Notes: a model not told the origin generated them from the letters alone. Counted from the stretch's first letter, positions 54,133 through 63,834 are shown. The stretch: 64,000 nt of DNA from Thioclava sp. GXIMD2076 (GCF_037949795.1 NZ_CP149932.1:186001-250000), one strand, 5' to 3'. Made by a program: numbers and translations.

Positions 54133-55806
54133 ATGGGTATCATTGACTTCCAGAACGTCTCGAAAAGCCATGGCGACGGCACCAACGCCACCCATGTCCT
54201 GCGCAATATCAACCTGAGTGTCGAAGAGGGCGAGTTCCTCGTGCTCCTCGGCTTCTCCGGCACCGGCAAGACCACCCTGATCAATCTGATGGCGGGGCTT
54301 GATACGCCCACCCGCGGTCAGGTCACCTTCCGCGGCCAGAAAATCACCGGCCCTGGCCCCGAGCGTGGCGTGATCTTCCAGAACTACTCGCTGATGCCCT
54401 GGCTGACGGTGGATGGCAATGTGCGCCTTGCGGTGGATGCTGTCTTCCCGAACCTGACGCAGGACCAGAAAAAGGCCAAGGTCGACCATTTCATCAAGAT
54501 GGTGGGGCTCTCGCATGCCAAAACCCGCCGCCCTGCCGAGCTGTCGGGGGGCATGCGCCAGCGGGTGAACGTGGCCCGTGCGCTCGCCATGAACCCCGAG
54601 GTGCTGCTTCTTGACGAGCCGCTCTCGGCGCTTGATGCGCTGACCCGCGCCAATCTGGCCGACGAGATCGAACAGATCTGGGATGCCGACAAGAAGACCT
54701 GCGTGCTGATCACCAATGATGTGGACGAGGCAATCCTTCTGGCCGACCGGATCATCGCGCTCAATCCCGATGGCACTTTGGGCGAGGAATTCCGCGTCGA
54801 GATCCCGCGTCCGCGTGACCGGACCGAGATGAACCATGACGAAGGCTTCCATGCCCTGCGCGCGCGCGTCACCAAATATCTGATGGATGCGGGGATCGAG
54901 GCTGCGGCTGCCGGCACCCGCAGCCTGCCCAATGTCACCCCGATTCACGCGCTGCCCAAAGCCTATGAAGAGGCAGGCCGCAGCCTGAATGACGAGAAAT
55001 ACCTGCAATTCTCGCAGCTCCACAAAATCTACCCCACACCGAAAGGCCCGCTGACCGTGGTCGAGGATTTCAATCTCGATGTGCAGAAGGGCGAGTTCAT
55101 CAGCCTCATCGGCCATTCGGGCTGCGGCAAATCCACCGTGCTGACGATGTGCGCGGGGCTCAACGGCATCTCGAAGGGCGCGATCAAGCTCGACGGTATC
55201 CATGTCGAGGGCGCCGACCCCGAGCGTGCAGTGGTATTCCAGTCGCCCAACCTCTTCCCCTGGCTGACCGCCAAGGAGAACGTGGCGATCGGTGTGGACA
55301 AGGTCTATCCCAATGCCAGCCGCGCCGAGCGTCAGGATGTGGTGGAATATTATCTCGAGCGCGTGGGCCTCGCCGATGCGATGGACAAATCCGCCTCCGA
55401 TATGTCGAACGGCATGAAGCAGCGTGTGGGGATTGCGCGCGCCTTCGCCCTCTCGCCCAAGCTGCTGCTGCTCGATGAGCCCTTCGGTATGCTCGACAGC
55501 CTCACCCGCTGGGAGCTGCAGGAGGTGCTGATGGAGGTCTGGTCGCGCACCAAGGTCACTGCGATCTGCGTCACCCATGATGTGGACGAGGCGATCCTGC
55601 TGGCCGACCGCGTGGTGATGATGACCAATGGCCCGCAGGCGACCATCGGCAAGATCACCGATGTGAAACTGCCGCGCCCGCGCACCCGCAAGGCGCTGCT
55701 CGATCACCGCGACTACTATCACTACCGTCAGGAAGTGCTCGATTTCCTCGAGGAATACGAGCATGGCGCAAAGCCCAAGCGCCCCGCAAAGATCGCGGCG
55801 GAGTAA
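54133..55806 (+). CDS. Nitrate ABC transporter ATPase, tandem duplicated (NrtCD-like)
   Basis: A 557-residue fusion of two complete ABC ATPase domains. Domain 1 (about 1-225): Walker A GFSGTGKTT, signature LSGGMRQR, Walker B VLLLDEP. Domain 2 (about 285-520): Walker A GHSGCGKST, signature MSNGMKQR instead of LSGGQ, Walker B LLLLDEP. Cyanobacterial NrtC and NrtD are separate proteins and NrtC has a receptor-like tail; here both sites are in one chain and no such tail exists. ATG 54133 is preferred to a GTG three codons earlier. Confidence 0.92.
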   Translation: MGIIDFQNVSKSHGDGTNATHVLRNINLSVEEGEFLVLLGFSGTGKTTLINLMAGLDTPTRGQVTFRGQKITGPGPERGVIFQNYSLMPWLTVDGNVRLAVDAVFPNLTQDQKKAKVDHFIKMVGLSHAKTRRPAELSGGMRQRVNVARALAMNPEVLLLDEPLSALDALTRANLADEIEQIWDADKKTCVLITNDVDEAILLADRIIALNPDGTLGEEFRVEIPRPRDRTEMNHDEGFHALRARVTKYLMDAGIEAAAAGTRSLPNVTPIHALPKAYEEAGRSLNDEKYLQFSQLHKIYPTPKGPLTVVEDFNLDVQKGEFISLIGHSGCGKSTVLTMCAGLNGISKGAIKLDGIHVEGADPERAVVFQSPNLFPWLTAKENVAIGVDKVYPNASRAERQDVVEYYLERVGLADAMDKSASDMSNGMKQRVGIARAFALSPKLLLLDEPFGMLDSLTRWELQEVLMEVWSRTKVTAICVTHDVDEAILLADRVVMMTNGPQATIGKITDVKLPRPRTRKALLDHRDYYHYRQEVLDFLEEYEHGAKPKRPAKIAAE

Positions 55807-55812
55807 GGGCCG

Positions 55813-57051
55813 ATGAAGACGCGTCTGGTCGTTATCGGTGCGGGAATGGCCTCGGGACGGATGCTGGAGCATCTGGTGAACACCGCCCCTGACGCCTTCG
55901 AGATTACCCTGTTCAACGCGGAAGACCGCGGCAATTACAACCGGCTGATGCTCTCCCCCGTTCTGGCGGGCGAGAAAACCTACGAAGAGATCGTGACCCA
56001 TGATGCCGAGTGGTATGCGCGCCACGGGATCACCCCCCGCTTCGGCGAGCGTGTCACCTCGATCGACCGCACGTCGAAGACTGTCATGGGCGAGCACGGC
56101 CCAGTGCCCTATGACAGGCTGGTGATCGCGACGGGGTCCAACCCCTTCGTGATCACCATGCCCGGCCATGATCTCCCCGGCGTCATCTCGTGGCGTGACT
56201 GGGACGATACGCAAGTCATGATCGGCCAGAAAAAAGGCACCCGCGCCATTGTCATCGGTGGCGGAGTGCTGGGGCTGGAAGCTGCGGCCGGAATGGCCGC
56301 GCGGGGTATGGATGTGACCGTGATCCATATTGCAGGCCATCTGATGGAGCGCCAGCTCGACCCGGCAGCGGGGGCAATGCTGGCCCGCACGCTGGAGGCG
56401 CGGGGTCTGAAGATCCGCTGCAATACGGCCTCGGAAGAGATCGTGGCAGGCCCCGATGGCCGCGTGGCGGGGCTGCGTCTCAAGGATGGCACCCTCCTGC
56501 CCTGTGATCTGCTGGTGATGGCGGTGGGCATCCGCCCCGCTACGGCGCTGGCGCAGGCCGCAGGGCTCGCGGTCGGCCGCGGGATCACCGTGGATGACCA
56601 TCTGCGCAGCTCGGATCCGAGCATTTTCGCGCTTGGCGAATGTATCGAGCTGAATGGTGCGCTATTCGGGCTGGTCGCGCCTCTTTACGATCAGGCCGAG
56701 GTTCTGGCCGCCAATCTGATGGGCGGCGATACACGCTACATCCCGAAAGAGACCTCGACCAAGCTGAAGGTCACCGGGTGCGATCTCTTCTCGGCGGGCT
56801 GTTTTGCCGATGGGCCGGACCGCGAGGAAATCCTGCTCAGCGCGCCGGAAGACGGGATCTACAAGCGCCTCGTCATCGCGGGCGAGAAACTCGTCGGCGC
56901 GGTGATATATGGCGATACCGAACATGGCGGTTTCTATTACGGACTGATCCGTGACGGGGCCGATATATCGGATCTGCGCGAAGCGCTGATCTTCGGGCCG
57001 GTTTCGGCCAATGCCACAGCCCAGCCAAGCCGGTGCTCGCTCGCCGGTTAA
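55813..57051 (+). CDS. FAD-dependent NAD(P)H oxidoreductase for nitrate reductase (NasC/NirB N-terminal type)
   Basis: A 412-residue flavoprotein resembling the N-terminal half of NirB. It has an FAD motif VVIGAGMASGRMLEHL, the conserved NRLMLSPVLAGEK segment, a NAD motif VIGGGVLGLEAAAGMAARG, and the NirB-like LKVTGCDLFSAGCF region. It has no BFD-like cluster, sirohaem or ferredoxin-like domain, so it cannot reduce nitrite by itself. Lying between the transporter and nasA, it probably delivers NADH electrons to NasA, as NasC does in Klebsiella. Confidence 0.85.
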   Translation: MKTRLVVIGAGMASGRMLEHLVNTAPDAFEITLFNAEDRGNYNRLMLSPVLAGEKTYEEIVTHDAEWYARHGITPRFGERVTSIDRTSKTVMGEHGPVPYDRLVIATGSNPFVITMPGHDLPGVISWRDWDDTQVMIGQKKGTRAIVIGGGVLGLEAAAGMAARGMDVTVIHIAGHLMERQLDPAAGAMLARTLEARGLKIRCNTASEEIVAGPDGRVAGLRLKDGTLLPCDLLVMAVGIRPATALAQAAGLAVGRGITVDDHLRSSDPSIFALGECIELNGALFGLVAPLYDQAEVLAANLMGGDTRYIPKETSTKLKVTGCDLFSAGCFADGPDREEILLSAPEDGIYKRLVIAGEKLVGAVIYGDTEHGGFYYGLIRDGADISDLREALIFGPVSANATAQPSRCSLAG

Positions 57052-57077
57052 GCCCCTCCTTAAGAAGGATCAAGGTC

Positions 57078-59723
57078 ATGAAAGACACCCATCTGTCCCT
57101 GAATGACACCCCTTGGACCCGCTCGACCTGCGCCTATTGCGGCGTGGGCTGCGGCGTGCTGTTGCGCAATACGGCCCTCGGCCTCGAGGTGAAGGGCGAT
57201 CCCGACCATCCGGCCAATAAGGGGCGGCTGTGCTCCAAGGGCTCGGCGCTTGCCGAGACGGTCGGGCTCGAGGGCCGCTTGCTCGCGCCCGAGATCCATG
57301 GCCGCCCCGCCGACTGGGATAAGGCGCTGGATCTGGTGGCGACCCGTTTCAAGGAGACCATCGCCGCACATGGGCCGGATTCGGTGGCCTTCTATGTCTC
57401 GGGGCAGCTCCTGACCGAGGATTATTACCTTGTGAACAAACTCGCCAAGGGCTTTATCGGCACCGCCAATATCGACACGAATTCAAGGCTCTGCATGGCC
57501 TCAACCGTGGCGGGTCATAAACGCGCCTTCGGCACCGATACCGTGCCCGGCACCTATGACGACCTGGAAGAGGCCGATCTGATCGTGCTGACGGGCTCGA
57601 ACCTCGCCTGGTGCCATCCGGTCCTCTACCAGCGCATCATGGCCGCCAAAGCCGCGCGCCCCGAGATGAAGATCATCGTGATCGACCCGCGCCGCACCGC
57701 GAGCTGCGATCAGGCCGAACTGCATCTGGCGCTCAAGCCCGGCACCGATGTGGCGCTCTTCAACTCGCTTCTCGCCGAGATCGCCCGGCGCGGAGCGGTC
57801 GACCCCAAATTCGAGCCCCATATCGCCGGGCTCGACGAGGCGGTGGGCAATGCCGAGATGGACGACCCCGCCGTCACCGGCCTTTCGCCCGAGGAAATCG
57901 CGCGTTTCCATGATCTGTGGATCGGCACACAGAAGGTGGTCACCATCTTCAGCCAGGGCGTGAACCAGTCCTCGGCGGGCGCCGATAAAGTGAATGCGAT
58001 CCTCAACTGCCATCTGGCCACGGGCCGTATCGGCCTGCCGGGTTGTGGCCCGTTCTCCGTCACGGGCCAACCCAATGCGATGGGCGGGCGCGAGGTGGGC
58101 GGGCTTGCCAATATGCTCGCCTGCCATCTGGATCTGGAGAATGCCGACCATCGCGCGGCGGTGCGCAGCTTCTGGGATGCGCCCGAAATGCCGGTCGCGG
58201 CAGGTCTGAAGGCCGTAGATATGTTCCGCGCGATCGGCGAGGGCAAGATCAAGGCGGTCTGGATCATCCATACCAATCCGGTGGTCTCGATGCCCGATGC
58301 CGACCGCGTGGCCGAGGCGCTGAAAGGCTGTGACTTTGTGGTCGTGTCCGATGTGACCCGTGCCACCGATACCGCGCGTCTGGCACATGTGCTTCTGCCC
58401 GCCGCCGGCTGGGGCGAAAAGAACGGCACCGTCACCAATTCGGACCGCACGATCTCGCGCCAGCGCCCTGCCCTGCCGATCCCCGGCGAGGCCCGCGAGG
58501 ACTGGCGTCAGATCGCCGAAGTGGGCCGGCGAATGGGTTGGCCCCGCGCTTTCGATTACGAGCACCCAGCCGAAATCTTCCGCGAATATGCCGCGCTCTC
58601 GCATGTGGCCGCCCGCTTTGGCCGCGATTTCGATATCTCCGGCTTCGAGAGCCTTTCCCAAAGCGATTACGACGCGCTCGAACCCACCCGCTGGCCGGTG
58701 AGTGCCACCCGTCAGGGCGGCCGCTTCTTTGCCGATGGCACGTTCTTCACCCCCGATGGCCGCGCCCGTGCTTTGGCCGTGACCTATCGCGCACCGGCTG
58801 CGAAAACCGAGAAACGCTATCCACTGCGGCTCAATACGGGCCGTATCCGCGACCAGTGGCATACGATGACACGCACCGGCAAGACCGCGCGGCTCTCGGC
58901 GCATCTGGGCGAACCCTTTGTGGAGATCCACCCCGAGGACGCCGCGGCCAAGGGCATCAAACCGGCTGATCTGGTGCGGCTGACCTCGCCCACCGGTCAG
59001 GGCATCTTCCGTGCGCTGATCACCGAGGCCACCCGCAAGGGCGATGTCTTTGCGCCGATCCACTGGACGGGCGAGACCGCGCCCTCGGCCCGTGTGGATG
59101 CGCTGGTGGCCTCGGTCACCGACCCCGTCTCGGGCCAACCCGAAAGCAAGGCCGCCGTGGTCCGGGCCGATCGGTTCGAGGCGGACTGGTATGGTTTCGC
59201 GATCTCGCAGAAACCGATGCGCGCAGAGTGCGACTATCAGGCCTATGCGCCCACACAGGCAGGTTATCGCGCCGAACTCGCCGGATCGCGCCGCCCCGCC
59301 GATTGGGAAGCATGGGCGCGCGCGCTGTTCGGGCTGCCCGAGGGTCCGGTCCAGATCCTGCGCGACGAGGCGCGTGGCATGATCCGTATGGCCTTCCATC
59401 AGAATGGCGTGCTGCAAGCGGCGCTCTTTGTCTCGCGCGAGCCGGTGGCGGTCATGCGCGATTATCTGACCACCCTGCCCGGCCAATCCGCCCCGCAGGC
59501 ACTCTCGGGCCGCGCCCCCGAAGACCGTCCCGATCCGGGTCCGATCATCTGTGCCTGCTTCAATGTCGGCATGAACACGATCCTCGAGGCGATCACCTCG
59601 CAAAATCTGATGAGCGTCGAGGCGATCGGGGCCGCGCTGCAGGCCGGCACCAATTGCGGGTCGTGCCGCTCCGAGCTGGCAGGGCTGCTCGCAAAAGCCG
59701 AAATCCCCAAGCTAAGAGCCTGA
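57078..59723 (+). CDS. nasA: Assimilatory nitrate reductase catalytic subunit NasA
   Basis: An 881-residue molybdopterin enzyme that reduces nitrate to nitrite in the cytoplasm. The N-terminal [4Fe-4S] cysteines are 18, 21, 25 and 52 (CAYCGVGC and RLCSKG). Mo-bis-MGD domains follow (NIDTNSRLCMASTV, FSQGVNQS), and the C-terminus ends in a BFD-like [2Fe-2S] domain (CACFNVG.. and TNCGSCRSEL). The start MKDTHLSLND was chosen over one 15 codons upstream that overlaps the previous gene. No twin-arginine signal is present. Confidence 0.96.
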   Translation: MKDTHLSLNDTPWTRSTCAYCGVGCGVLLRNTALGLEVKGDPDHPANKGRLCSKGSALAETVGLEGRLLAPEIHGRPADWDKALDLVATRFKETIAAHGPDSVAFYVSGQLLTEDYYLVNKLAKGFIGTANIDTNSRLCMASTVAGHKRAFGTDTVPGTYDDLEEADLIVLTGSNLAWCHPVLYQRIMAAKAARPEMKIIVIDPRRTASCDQAELHLALKPGTDVALFNSLLAEIARRGAVDPKFEPHIAGLDEAVGNAEMDDPAVTGLSPEEIARFHDLWIGTQKVVTIFSQGVNQSSAGADKVNAILNCHLATGRIGLPGCGPFSVTGQPNAMGGREVGGLANMLACHLDLENADHRAAVRSFWDAPEMPVAAGLKAVDMFRAIGEGKIKAVWIIHTNPVVSMPDADRVAEALKGCDFVVVSDVTRATDTARLAHVLLPAAGWGEKNGTVTNSDRTISRQRPALPIPGEAREDWRQIAEVGRRMGWPRAFDYEHPAEIFREYAALSHVAARFGRDFDISGFESLSQSDYDALEPTRWPVSATRQGGRFFADGTFFTPDGRARALAVTYRAPAAKTEKRYPLRLNTGRIRDQWHTMTRTGKTARLSAHLGEPFVEIHPEDAAAKGIKPADLVRLTSPTGQGIFRALITEATRKGDVFAPIHWTGETAPSARVDALVASVTDPVSGQPESKAAVVRADRFEADWYGFAISQKPMRAECDYQAYAPTQAGYRAELAGSRRPADWEAWARALFGLPEGPVQILRDEARGMIRMAFHQNGVLQAALFVSREPVAVMRDYLTTLPGQSAPQALSGRAPEDRPDPGPIICACFNVGMNTILEAITSQNLMSVEAIGAALQAGTNCGSCRSELAGLLAKAEIPKLRA

Positions 59724-59750
59724 AACGCCTCTTATTTCACCAGTAATACC

Positions 59751-59780
59751 GGCGGGTTTCCGAACCCGCCCGCAGTTTTT
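59751..59780 (+). terminator. Terminator between nasA and nasT
   Basis: GGCGGGTT and AACCCGCC form an 8-bp stem with a TCCG loop; five T follow after a short spacer. It suggests nasTS can be expressed apart from the structural genes. Confidence 0.75.
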
Positions 59781-59826
59781 CCACGCAGTTCTTGCGCCTA
59801 TGCCGAAACTGGCACAGATTGCCTTC

Positions 59827-60411
59827 ATGAAAGCCGAGCTCTCCATTCTTCTGGTCGAATCCGACCGCGATCGCGCGATGCAGATCGTCGATCTTCTCTC
59901 GCAGGACACGTCCGTGAAAATCGCGGTCATCTCCGAATCCGCGGGGCTTGCGCGCCATATTGCGGAGCGTAATCCCGATGTGGTGCTGATCAACCTCTCG
60001 AGCCCCTCGCGCGATATTCTCGAGGATCTCGCAGCGACCTCCGGCCCGCTGGAGCGCCCCGTTGCGATATTTGTCGACAAATCCGACGATAGCCTGACGC
60101 GCGCCGCCATCGAGGCGGGCGTTTCGGCCTATGTGGTCGACGGGCTACAGGCGCATCGCGTGCGCCCCGTGCTCGATGCGGCGATCACGCGGTTCAATAT
60201 GTTCAATCGCATGCGGACCGAACTGGAGACCACCAAGCGCGCGCTCGAGGAGCGCAAGCTGATCGACCGCGCCAAGGGTATCCTGATGAAGGCGCGCGGC
60301 ATCTCGGAGGACGAGGCCTATGCCCTCCTGCGCAAAACGGCGATGGATCGCGGGCGCAAGGTCTCCGAAGTGGCCGAGGCGCTGGTGACGACGGCGGGGC
60401 TTCTGGCATGA
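59827..60411 (+). CDS. nasT: ANTAR-domain antiterminator NasT
   Basis: A 194-residue protein. The N-terminal receiver-like domain (ILLVESDRDRAMQIVDLL) leads to a coiled segment and a C-terminal ANTAR RNA-binding domain (LIDRAKGILMKARGISEDEAYALLRK). NasT is held inactive by NasS and, when nitrate or nitrite binds NasS, promotes read-through of the leader terminator of nas genes. The second ATG gives the usual length; one 9 codons earlier is also open. It overlaps nasS by ATGA. Confidence 0.93.
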   Translation: MKAELSILLVESDRDRAMQIVDLLSQDTSVKIAVISESAGLARHIAERNPDVVLINLSSPSRDILEDLAATSGPLERPVAIFVDKSDDSLTRAAIEAGVSAYVVDGLQAHRVRPVLDAAITRFNMFNRMRTELETTKRALEERKLIDRAKGILMKARGISEDEAYALLRKTAMDRGRKVSEVAEALVTTAGLLA

Positions 60412-61574
60412 TACAGACCATTAAGGCGGGATTCTTGCCGCTGACCGATGCCGCACCGCTGATCGTCGCCCGCGAGATGGGGTTTGCCGCGGAGGAAGGG
60501 CTCGATCTGGATCTCGTAAAACTGCCCTCTTGGTCGGTGATGCGCGACTATCTGATGCTGGGGCTGATCGACACCGCCCACCTTCTGTCACCGGTGCCGG
60601 TGGCCAAGGCGCTGGGGCTCAGTGGGCCCGAAGGCCGGATCGAGGCGATTGCCGCGATGAATACCGGCGGCAATGTGATCGGCGTGAGCAATGTTATCGC
60701 CGAACAGATGCGGGCGGGCGGCCATGGTTTCGATTTCCGCGATGCGCGCATGGCGGGCGAGGCCCTTCTGGCACTCGGTAAGCCTTTGCGCGTGGGTGTG
60801 CCCTTCCCCTTCTCCATGCATGCCGAGCTTCTCTATTACTGGCTCGAGAGCTGCGGGCTAAGCGATCCTGCGATGCTCGCGGTCAATACCGTGCCGCCGC
60901 CATTGATGGCCGATGCGCTGGCCGCAGGCGAGATCGACGCGTTCTGCGTGGGCGAGCCATGGGGCTCGCTGTCGGTGGAGAATGGCGTCGGAACGCTTCT
61001 GCTGCCCACTAGCGCCATCCGGCGATCGGCCATCGAAAAGGTGCTGGCCGTGCGCGGGGGCTGGGCCGACGACAACCCCGAGTTGTCGGGCAAGCTGTTG
61101 CGCGCGCTCTGGCGGGCGGGCACATGGCTCGACCGTCCGCGCAAACGCGCTACCGCCGCCGAGATTATGGCGCGCCCCGATTACCTAGATCTGCCCGTCA
61201 ACCTGATCGAACGTGGGCTCAACGGCAGCTTCTTCATCTCGGGCGGGGGCGAGATCCGGCAGGATCCGCATTTCCTGACATTCCAGGAGGGGGCCGTGGG
61301 CTTCCCGTGGCGCTCGCAGGCGGGCTGGATCGCGATGCGGATCGCACGGCGCATGGGGCTGGACGAGGCGGAGGCCATCAGGACCGGCAAGGCCTGTTTC
61401 CGCACCGATATCTATCGCCGCCACCTGCGCGATCTGGGGGCGGATCTGCCCGGCGCATCGGAAAAGCTCGAAGGCGCGATCTCGCAACCCACCGCCGTCC
61501 CCTCCGAGAGGGGCCGCGTAATTCTGTCGCCCGACCATTTCTTCGACGGGCAGGTCTTCGACCCCGAACCTTGA
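60408..61574 (+). CDS. nasS: Nitrate/nitrite sensor NasS
   Basis: A 388-residue NrtA-like protein with no signal peptide, hence cytoplasmic. It starts IKAGFLPLTDAAPLIVAREMGF and has the anion-site elements AHLLSPVPVAKALGL and FCVGEPWGS. Overlap with nasT and the missing export signal identify it as the sensor partner of NasT rather than a transport receptor. Confidence 0.93.
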   Translation: MIQTIKAGFLPLTDAAPLIVAREMGFAAEEGLDLDLVKLPSWSVMRDYLMLGLIDTAHLLSPVPVAKALGLSGPEGRIEAIAAMNTGGNVIGVSNVIAEQMRAGGHGFDFRDARMAGEALLALGKPLRVGVPFPFSMHAELLYYWLESCGLSDPAMLAVNTVPPPLMADALAAGEIDAFCVGEPWGSLSVENGVGTLLLPTSAIRRSAIEKVLAVRGGWADDNPELSGKLLRALWRAGTWLDRPRKRATAAEIMARPDYLDLPVNLIERGLNGSFFISGGGEIRQDPHFLTFQEGAVGFPWRSQAGWIAMRIARRMGLDEAEAIRTGKACFRTDIYRRHLRDLGADLPGASEKLEGAISQPTAVPSERGRVILSPDHFFDGQVFDPEP

Positions 61575-61596
61575 AGCCAGACCCTGAGCCAGAGAC

Positions 61597-61624
61597 AGAA
61601 AAATGCCCGGAGCTTGCTCCGGGC
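61597..61624 (-). terminator. Terminator after cynS
   Basis: On the minus strand GCCCGGAG and CTCCGGGC form an 8-bp stem with a 4-base loop, followed by ATTTTT. It lies 53 bases past the cynS stop and between convergent nasS and cynS. Confidence 0.82.
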
Positions 61625-61677
61625 CCAGTCAGAGGTAAACTCTCGGGAAATCTGGCCGGATGGGTCCGGCAGGTGGC

Positions 61678-62142
61678 TCACCAGCAGTTATATTGCAGGT
61701 ATTTTCCCGACATCTCGATCCTTACACGGTCGCCTTTCTCGCTCGGAACCCTGTCGATCTTCATATCGAAGTCGATGGCCGACATGATGCCATCGCCGAA
61801 TTTCTCGTGGATAAGCGCCTTCACCGTCGGGCCATAGACGCCCACGATTTCATAGAGCCGGTAGATGCAGGGGTCGGTCGGAACGGCCTGATCCCAGATC
61901 TTGGTGGGGCTTTCGGTCAGCGCATCAATGGCCTCGGCTGGCAGGTCCAGAAGCGCCATCAGCTCACGCGCCTTGGGCTCGGGGAAAGCATTCATGCCCA
62001 TCGCCGCCGAATGGGTCCAGACGGGTGACATGGAAATCGCCTCGGCGATGCCTTCCCAGGTCAAACCCTTGCGCTTCTTGGCCTGCAAGATCAGCGCGGT
62101 CGCGTCTTCCTTGGTCAGGCTCTCGGTCATCAGATCTTTCAT
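61678..62142 (-). CDS. cynS: Cyanate hydratase (cyanase) CynS
   Basis: A 154-residue enzyme converting cyanate and bicarbonate to ammonia and CO2. The catalytic Arg and Glu lie in IYRLYEIVGVYG and the Ser in GDGIMSAIDF. Residues 10-80 form the helical N-terminal domain. GGGAGAG is 5 bases before the ATG. It lies 21 bases after the phosphatase-kinase gene, so the two share a transcript, and it offers a second nitrogen source beside nitrate. Confidence 0.95.
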   Translation of the reverse strand: MKDLMTESLTKEDATALILQAKKRKGLTWEGIAEAISMSPVWTHSAAMGMNAFPEPKARELMALLDLPAEAIDALTESPTKIWDQAVPTDPCIYRLYEIVGVYGPTVKALIHEKFGDGIMSAIDFDMKIDRVPSEKGDRVRIEMSGKYLQYNCW

Positions 62143-62163
62143 CTCACTCTCCCTGATTGGCCG

Positions 62164-63834
62164 TCATCGGACGGCAAGATAAAGGCAGAGAAGCGCCAGA
62201 ACGGCACTGACCCCCTGCCAGAACAGAACCGGATTGCGTTCCATCAGTGGTCGATGCGCTCCGGACCGCCATGCCGGATTCGGGCGCTCCATATCCACGA
62301 GGAACTCGGTCAGCGCGTCGTAGCGGCGGCTCGGATCGGGGTGGAGCGCGCGGGCCAACGCCTGATCCACCCATGCTGGCACACCGCTCTCGTCATCGCG
62401 GGCCGAGGCATAGCGTAACGCCGCCTGATCCTTGCGCGAGCGGATGCGGGCCACTTGTGCGCCATAAGGCAGACGGCCCGTCAGCATTTCATAAGCGATC
62501 ACCCCGATCGCATATTGATCCGACCGCCAGCTGACCTGATCGCCCGAGAGATATTCGGGCGCGGTATATTGATAGGTGCCCGCCTGAGGCCCCAAGCCGC
62601 CAGCGGCCGTGCGCTCGACCCCCGTCACCGCGACGGAGCCGAGATCGATGACCTTCACGGTGCCCTCGGTATCGATCATGATATTCTCGGGACGTAGGTC
62701 CTGATGGATCATGTTGCGCCGGTGTAGCGCCCGCACACCCTGCACGATCTGGCGTAAAAGCGCGCGCACCTGTGCCAGTTCGGGATGTGGATTGTCTGTC
62801 ATCCATTGCCGGAGGCTCTGCCCCTCGACCCATTCGGAGATGGTGAACAGATGCTGGCGCGGACGCGGCTCCGGCACGCGCAGCACATGGTCCGAGCGCA
62901 CCCTGCGCGCGGCCCATTCCTCGGCCAGAAAACCGGTGCGGAAGGTCGCGTCCTCGGCCATCTCGGCGCTCGGGATCTTCAGTGCGACCCGTGCGCCCTC
63001 CGGCGTTTCGGCCAGATAGATATGGCTGCGCGCAGTGGATTGCACCTGCCGGATGATCCGGTAGCCCTCGAGCATCTCCCCCGCCCGCGGCAAGGATGGC
63101 AGAACCAGATCCTGCGGCAGGGGCGTATCGGCCTCGGGCAGGCTATCAACGCGCAGGACCTGAACTGTCAGATTGTCGGTGCTGCCTGCCACAAGCGCCT
63201 GATCGACCAGCATCTGCGCAATCTCTTGGGGATCTTGGAGCGCAAGCGAGACGTCCTGCGCCTCGGGCGACAGATGCTCGTGCACGCCGTCGGTGGTCAG
63301 CACCAACAGCTCCCCCTCCGCCACCGGCAATGCAACATATCCCGCCTCCGCTCTGGCACCGATCCCCAAGGCCCGATCAAGCGAACGCCCCGTCTTGTGG
63401 TCACGCGTGAGCGGCATAAGGCGCCCGTTTTCCACACGCGAGATCCGGCTATCGCCCAGATGCAGGCAATGCGCGATGCGGTCTTTCACCACCAGTGCCG
63501 CGAATGTCGTAACATGGCCGCGCTCGATATCGGCAAGGGCCGCGTTCTGCCCCCAGAGGGCTGCATTGATCGCCGAGATGACACCACGCGCGGCGGTCTC
63601 CACCGGCCATGACGAAGGCGTGGCGTAATAATCGTTGAGAAAAGAGGTCACGGCGAACTCCGCCGCCTCCGCTCCCAGAGTGGAGGTCGAGATCCCATCG
63701 GCCAGCACGAGGCTGATCCCGTGGCCCGCCAGATCGCTCAGCATGGCGCCGGCACGGTCCTGATTTTCGGGCTTCACACCCGCAACGGACAGCTGGCCCA
63801 GAGTGACCTTGAGAGAGGCGCGCATCGGTTTCAT
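62164..63834 (-). CDS. PP2C phosphatase-Ser/Thr protein kinase fusion with C-terminal membrane anchor
   Basis: A 556-residue protein with opposing activities. Residues 1-235 are a PP2C-type phosphatase with metal-binding acids (Asp-26 in ENQDRAG, Asp-46 in LADGIS, then TTDGVHEH and GSTDNLTV). Residues about 255-520 are a Hanks-type kinase: Lys in VALKIPSAE, catalytic HQDLRPEN in place of HRDxxxxN, and DLGS in place of DFG. The last 19 residues form one membrane helix. GGAG is 6 bases before the ATG. It lies between a NarK-like transporter and cynS; similar fusions near nitrate assimilation genes exist in relatives (from memory). The targets are unknown. Confidence 0.9.
   Translation of the reverse strand: MKPMRASLKVTLGQLSVAGVKPENQDRAGAMLSDLAGHGISLVLADGISTSTLGAEAAEFAVTSFLNDYYATPSSWPVETAARGVISAINAALWGQNAALADIERGHVTTFAALVVKDRIAHCLHLGDSRISRVENGRLMPLTRDHKTGRSLDRALGIGARAEAGYVALPVAEGELLVLTTDGVHEHLSPEAQDVSLALQDPQEIAQMLVDQALVAGSTDNLTVQVLRVDSLPEADTPLPQDLVLPSLPRAGEMLEGYRIIRQVQSTARSHIYLAETPEGARVALKIPSAEMAEDATFRTGFLAEEWAARRVRSDHVLRVPEPRPRQHLFTISEWVEGQSLRQWMTDNPHPELAQVRALLRQIVQGVRALHRRNMIHQDLRPENIMIDTEGTVKVIDLGSVAVTGVERTAAGGLGPQAGTYQYTAPEYLSGDQVSWRSDQYAIGVIAYEMLTGRLPYGAQVARIRSRKDQAALRYASARDDESGVPAWVDQALARALHPDPSRRYDALTEFLVDMERPNPAWRSGAHRPLMERNPVLFWQGVSAVLALLCLYLAVR

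Noticed and set aside
53845..56601. A 918-codon open frame on the minus strand across nrtB, nrtCD and the flavoprotein gene
   Set aside because: It is antisense to three clear genes with full domain motifs. Its product is His/Gly/Arg-rich with no recognisable domain, as expected from the complement of GC-rich coding DNA.
57501..59603. A 700-codon minus-strand frame across nasA
   Set aside because: Mirror frame of nasA; no motif, no ribosome site and biased composition.
59803..59820. A sigma-54 promoter (TGGCACAGATTGCC) before nasT
   Set aside because: The distance between the GG and GC elements is 8 bases instead of the required 10.
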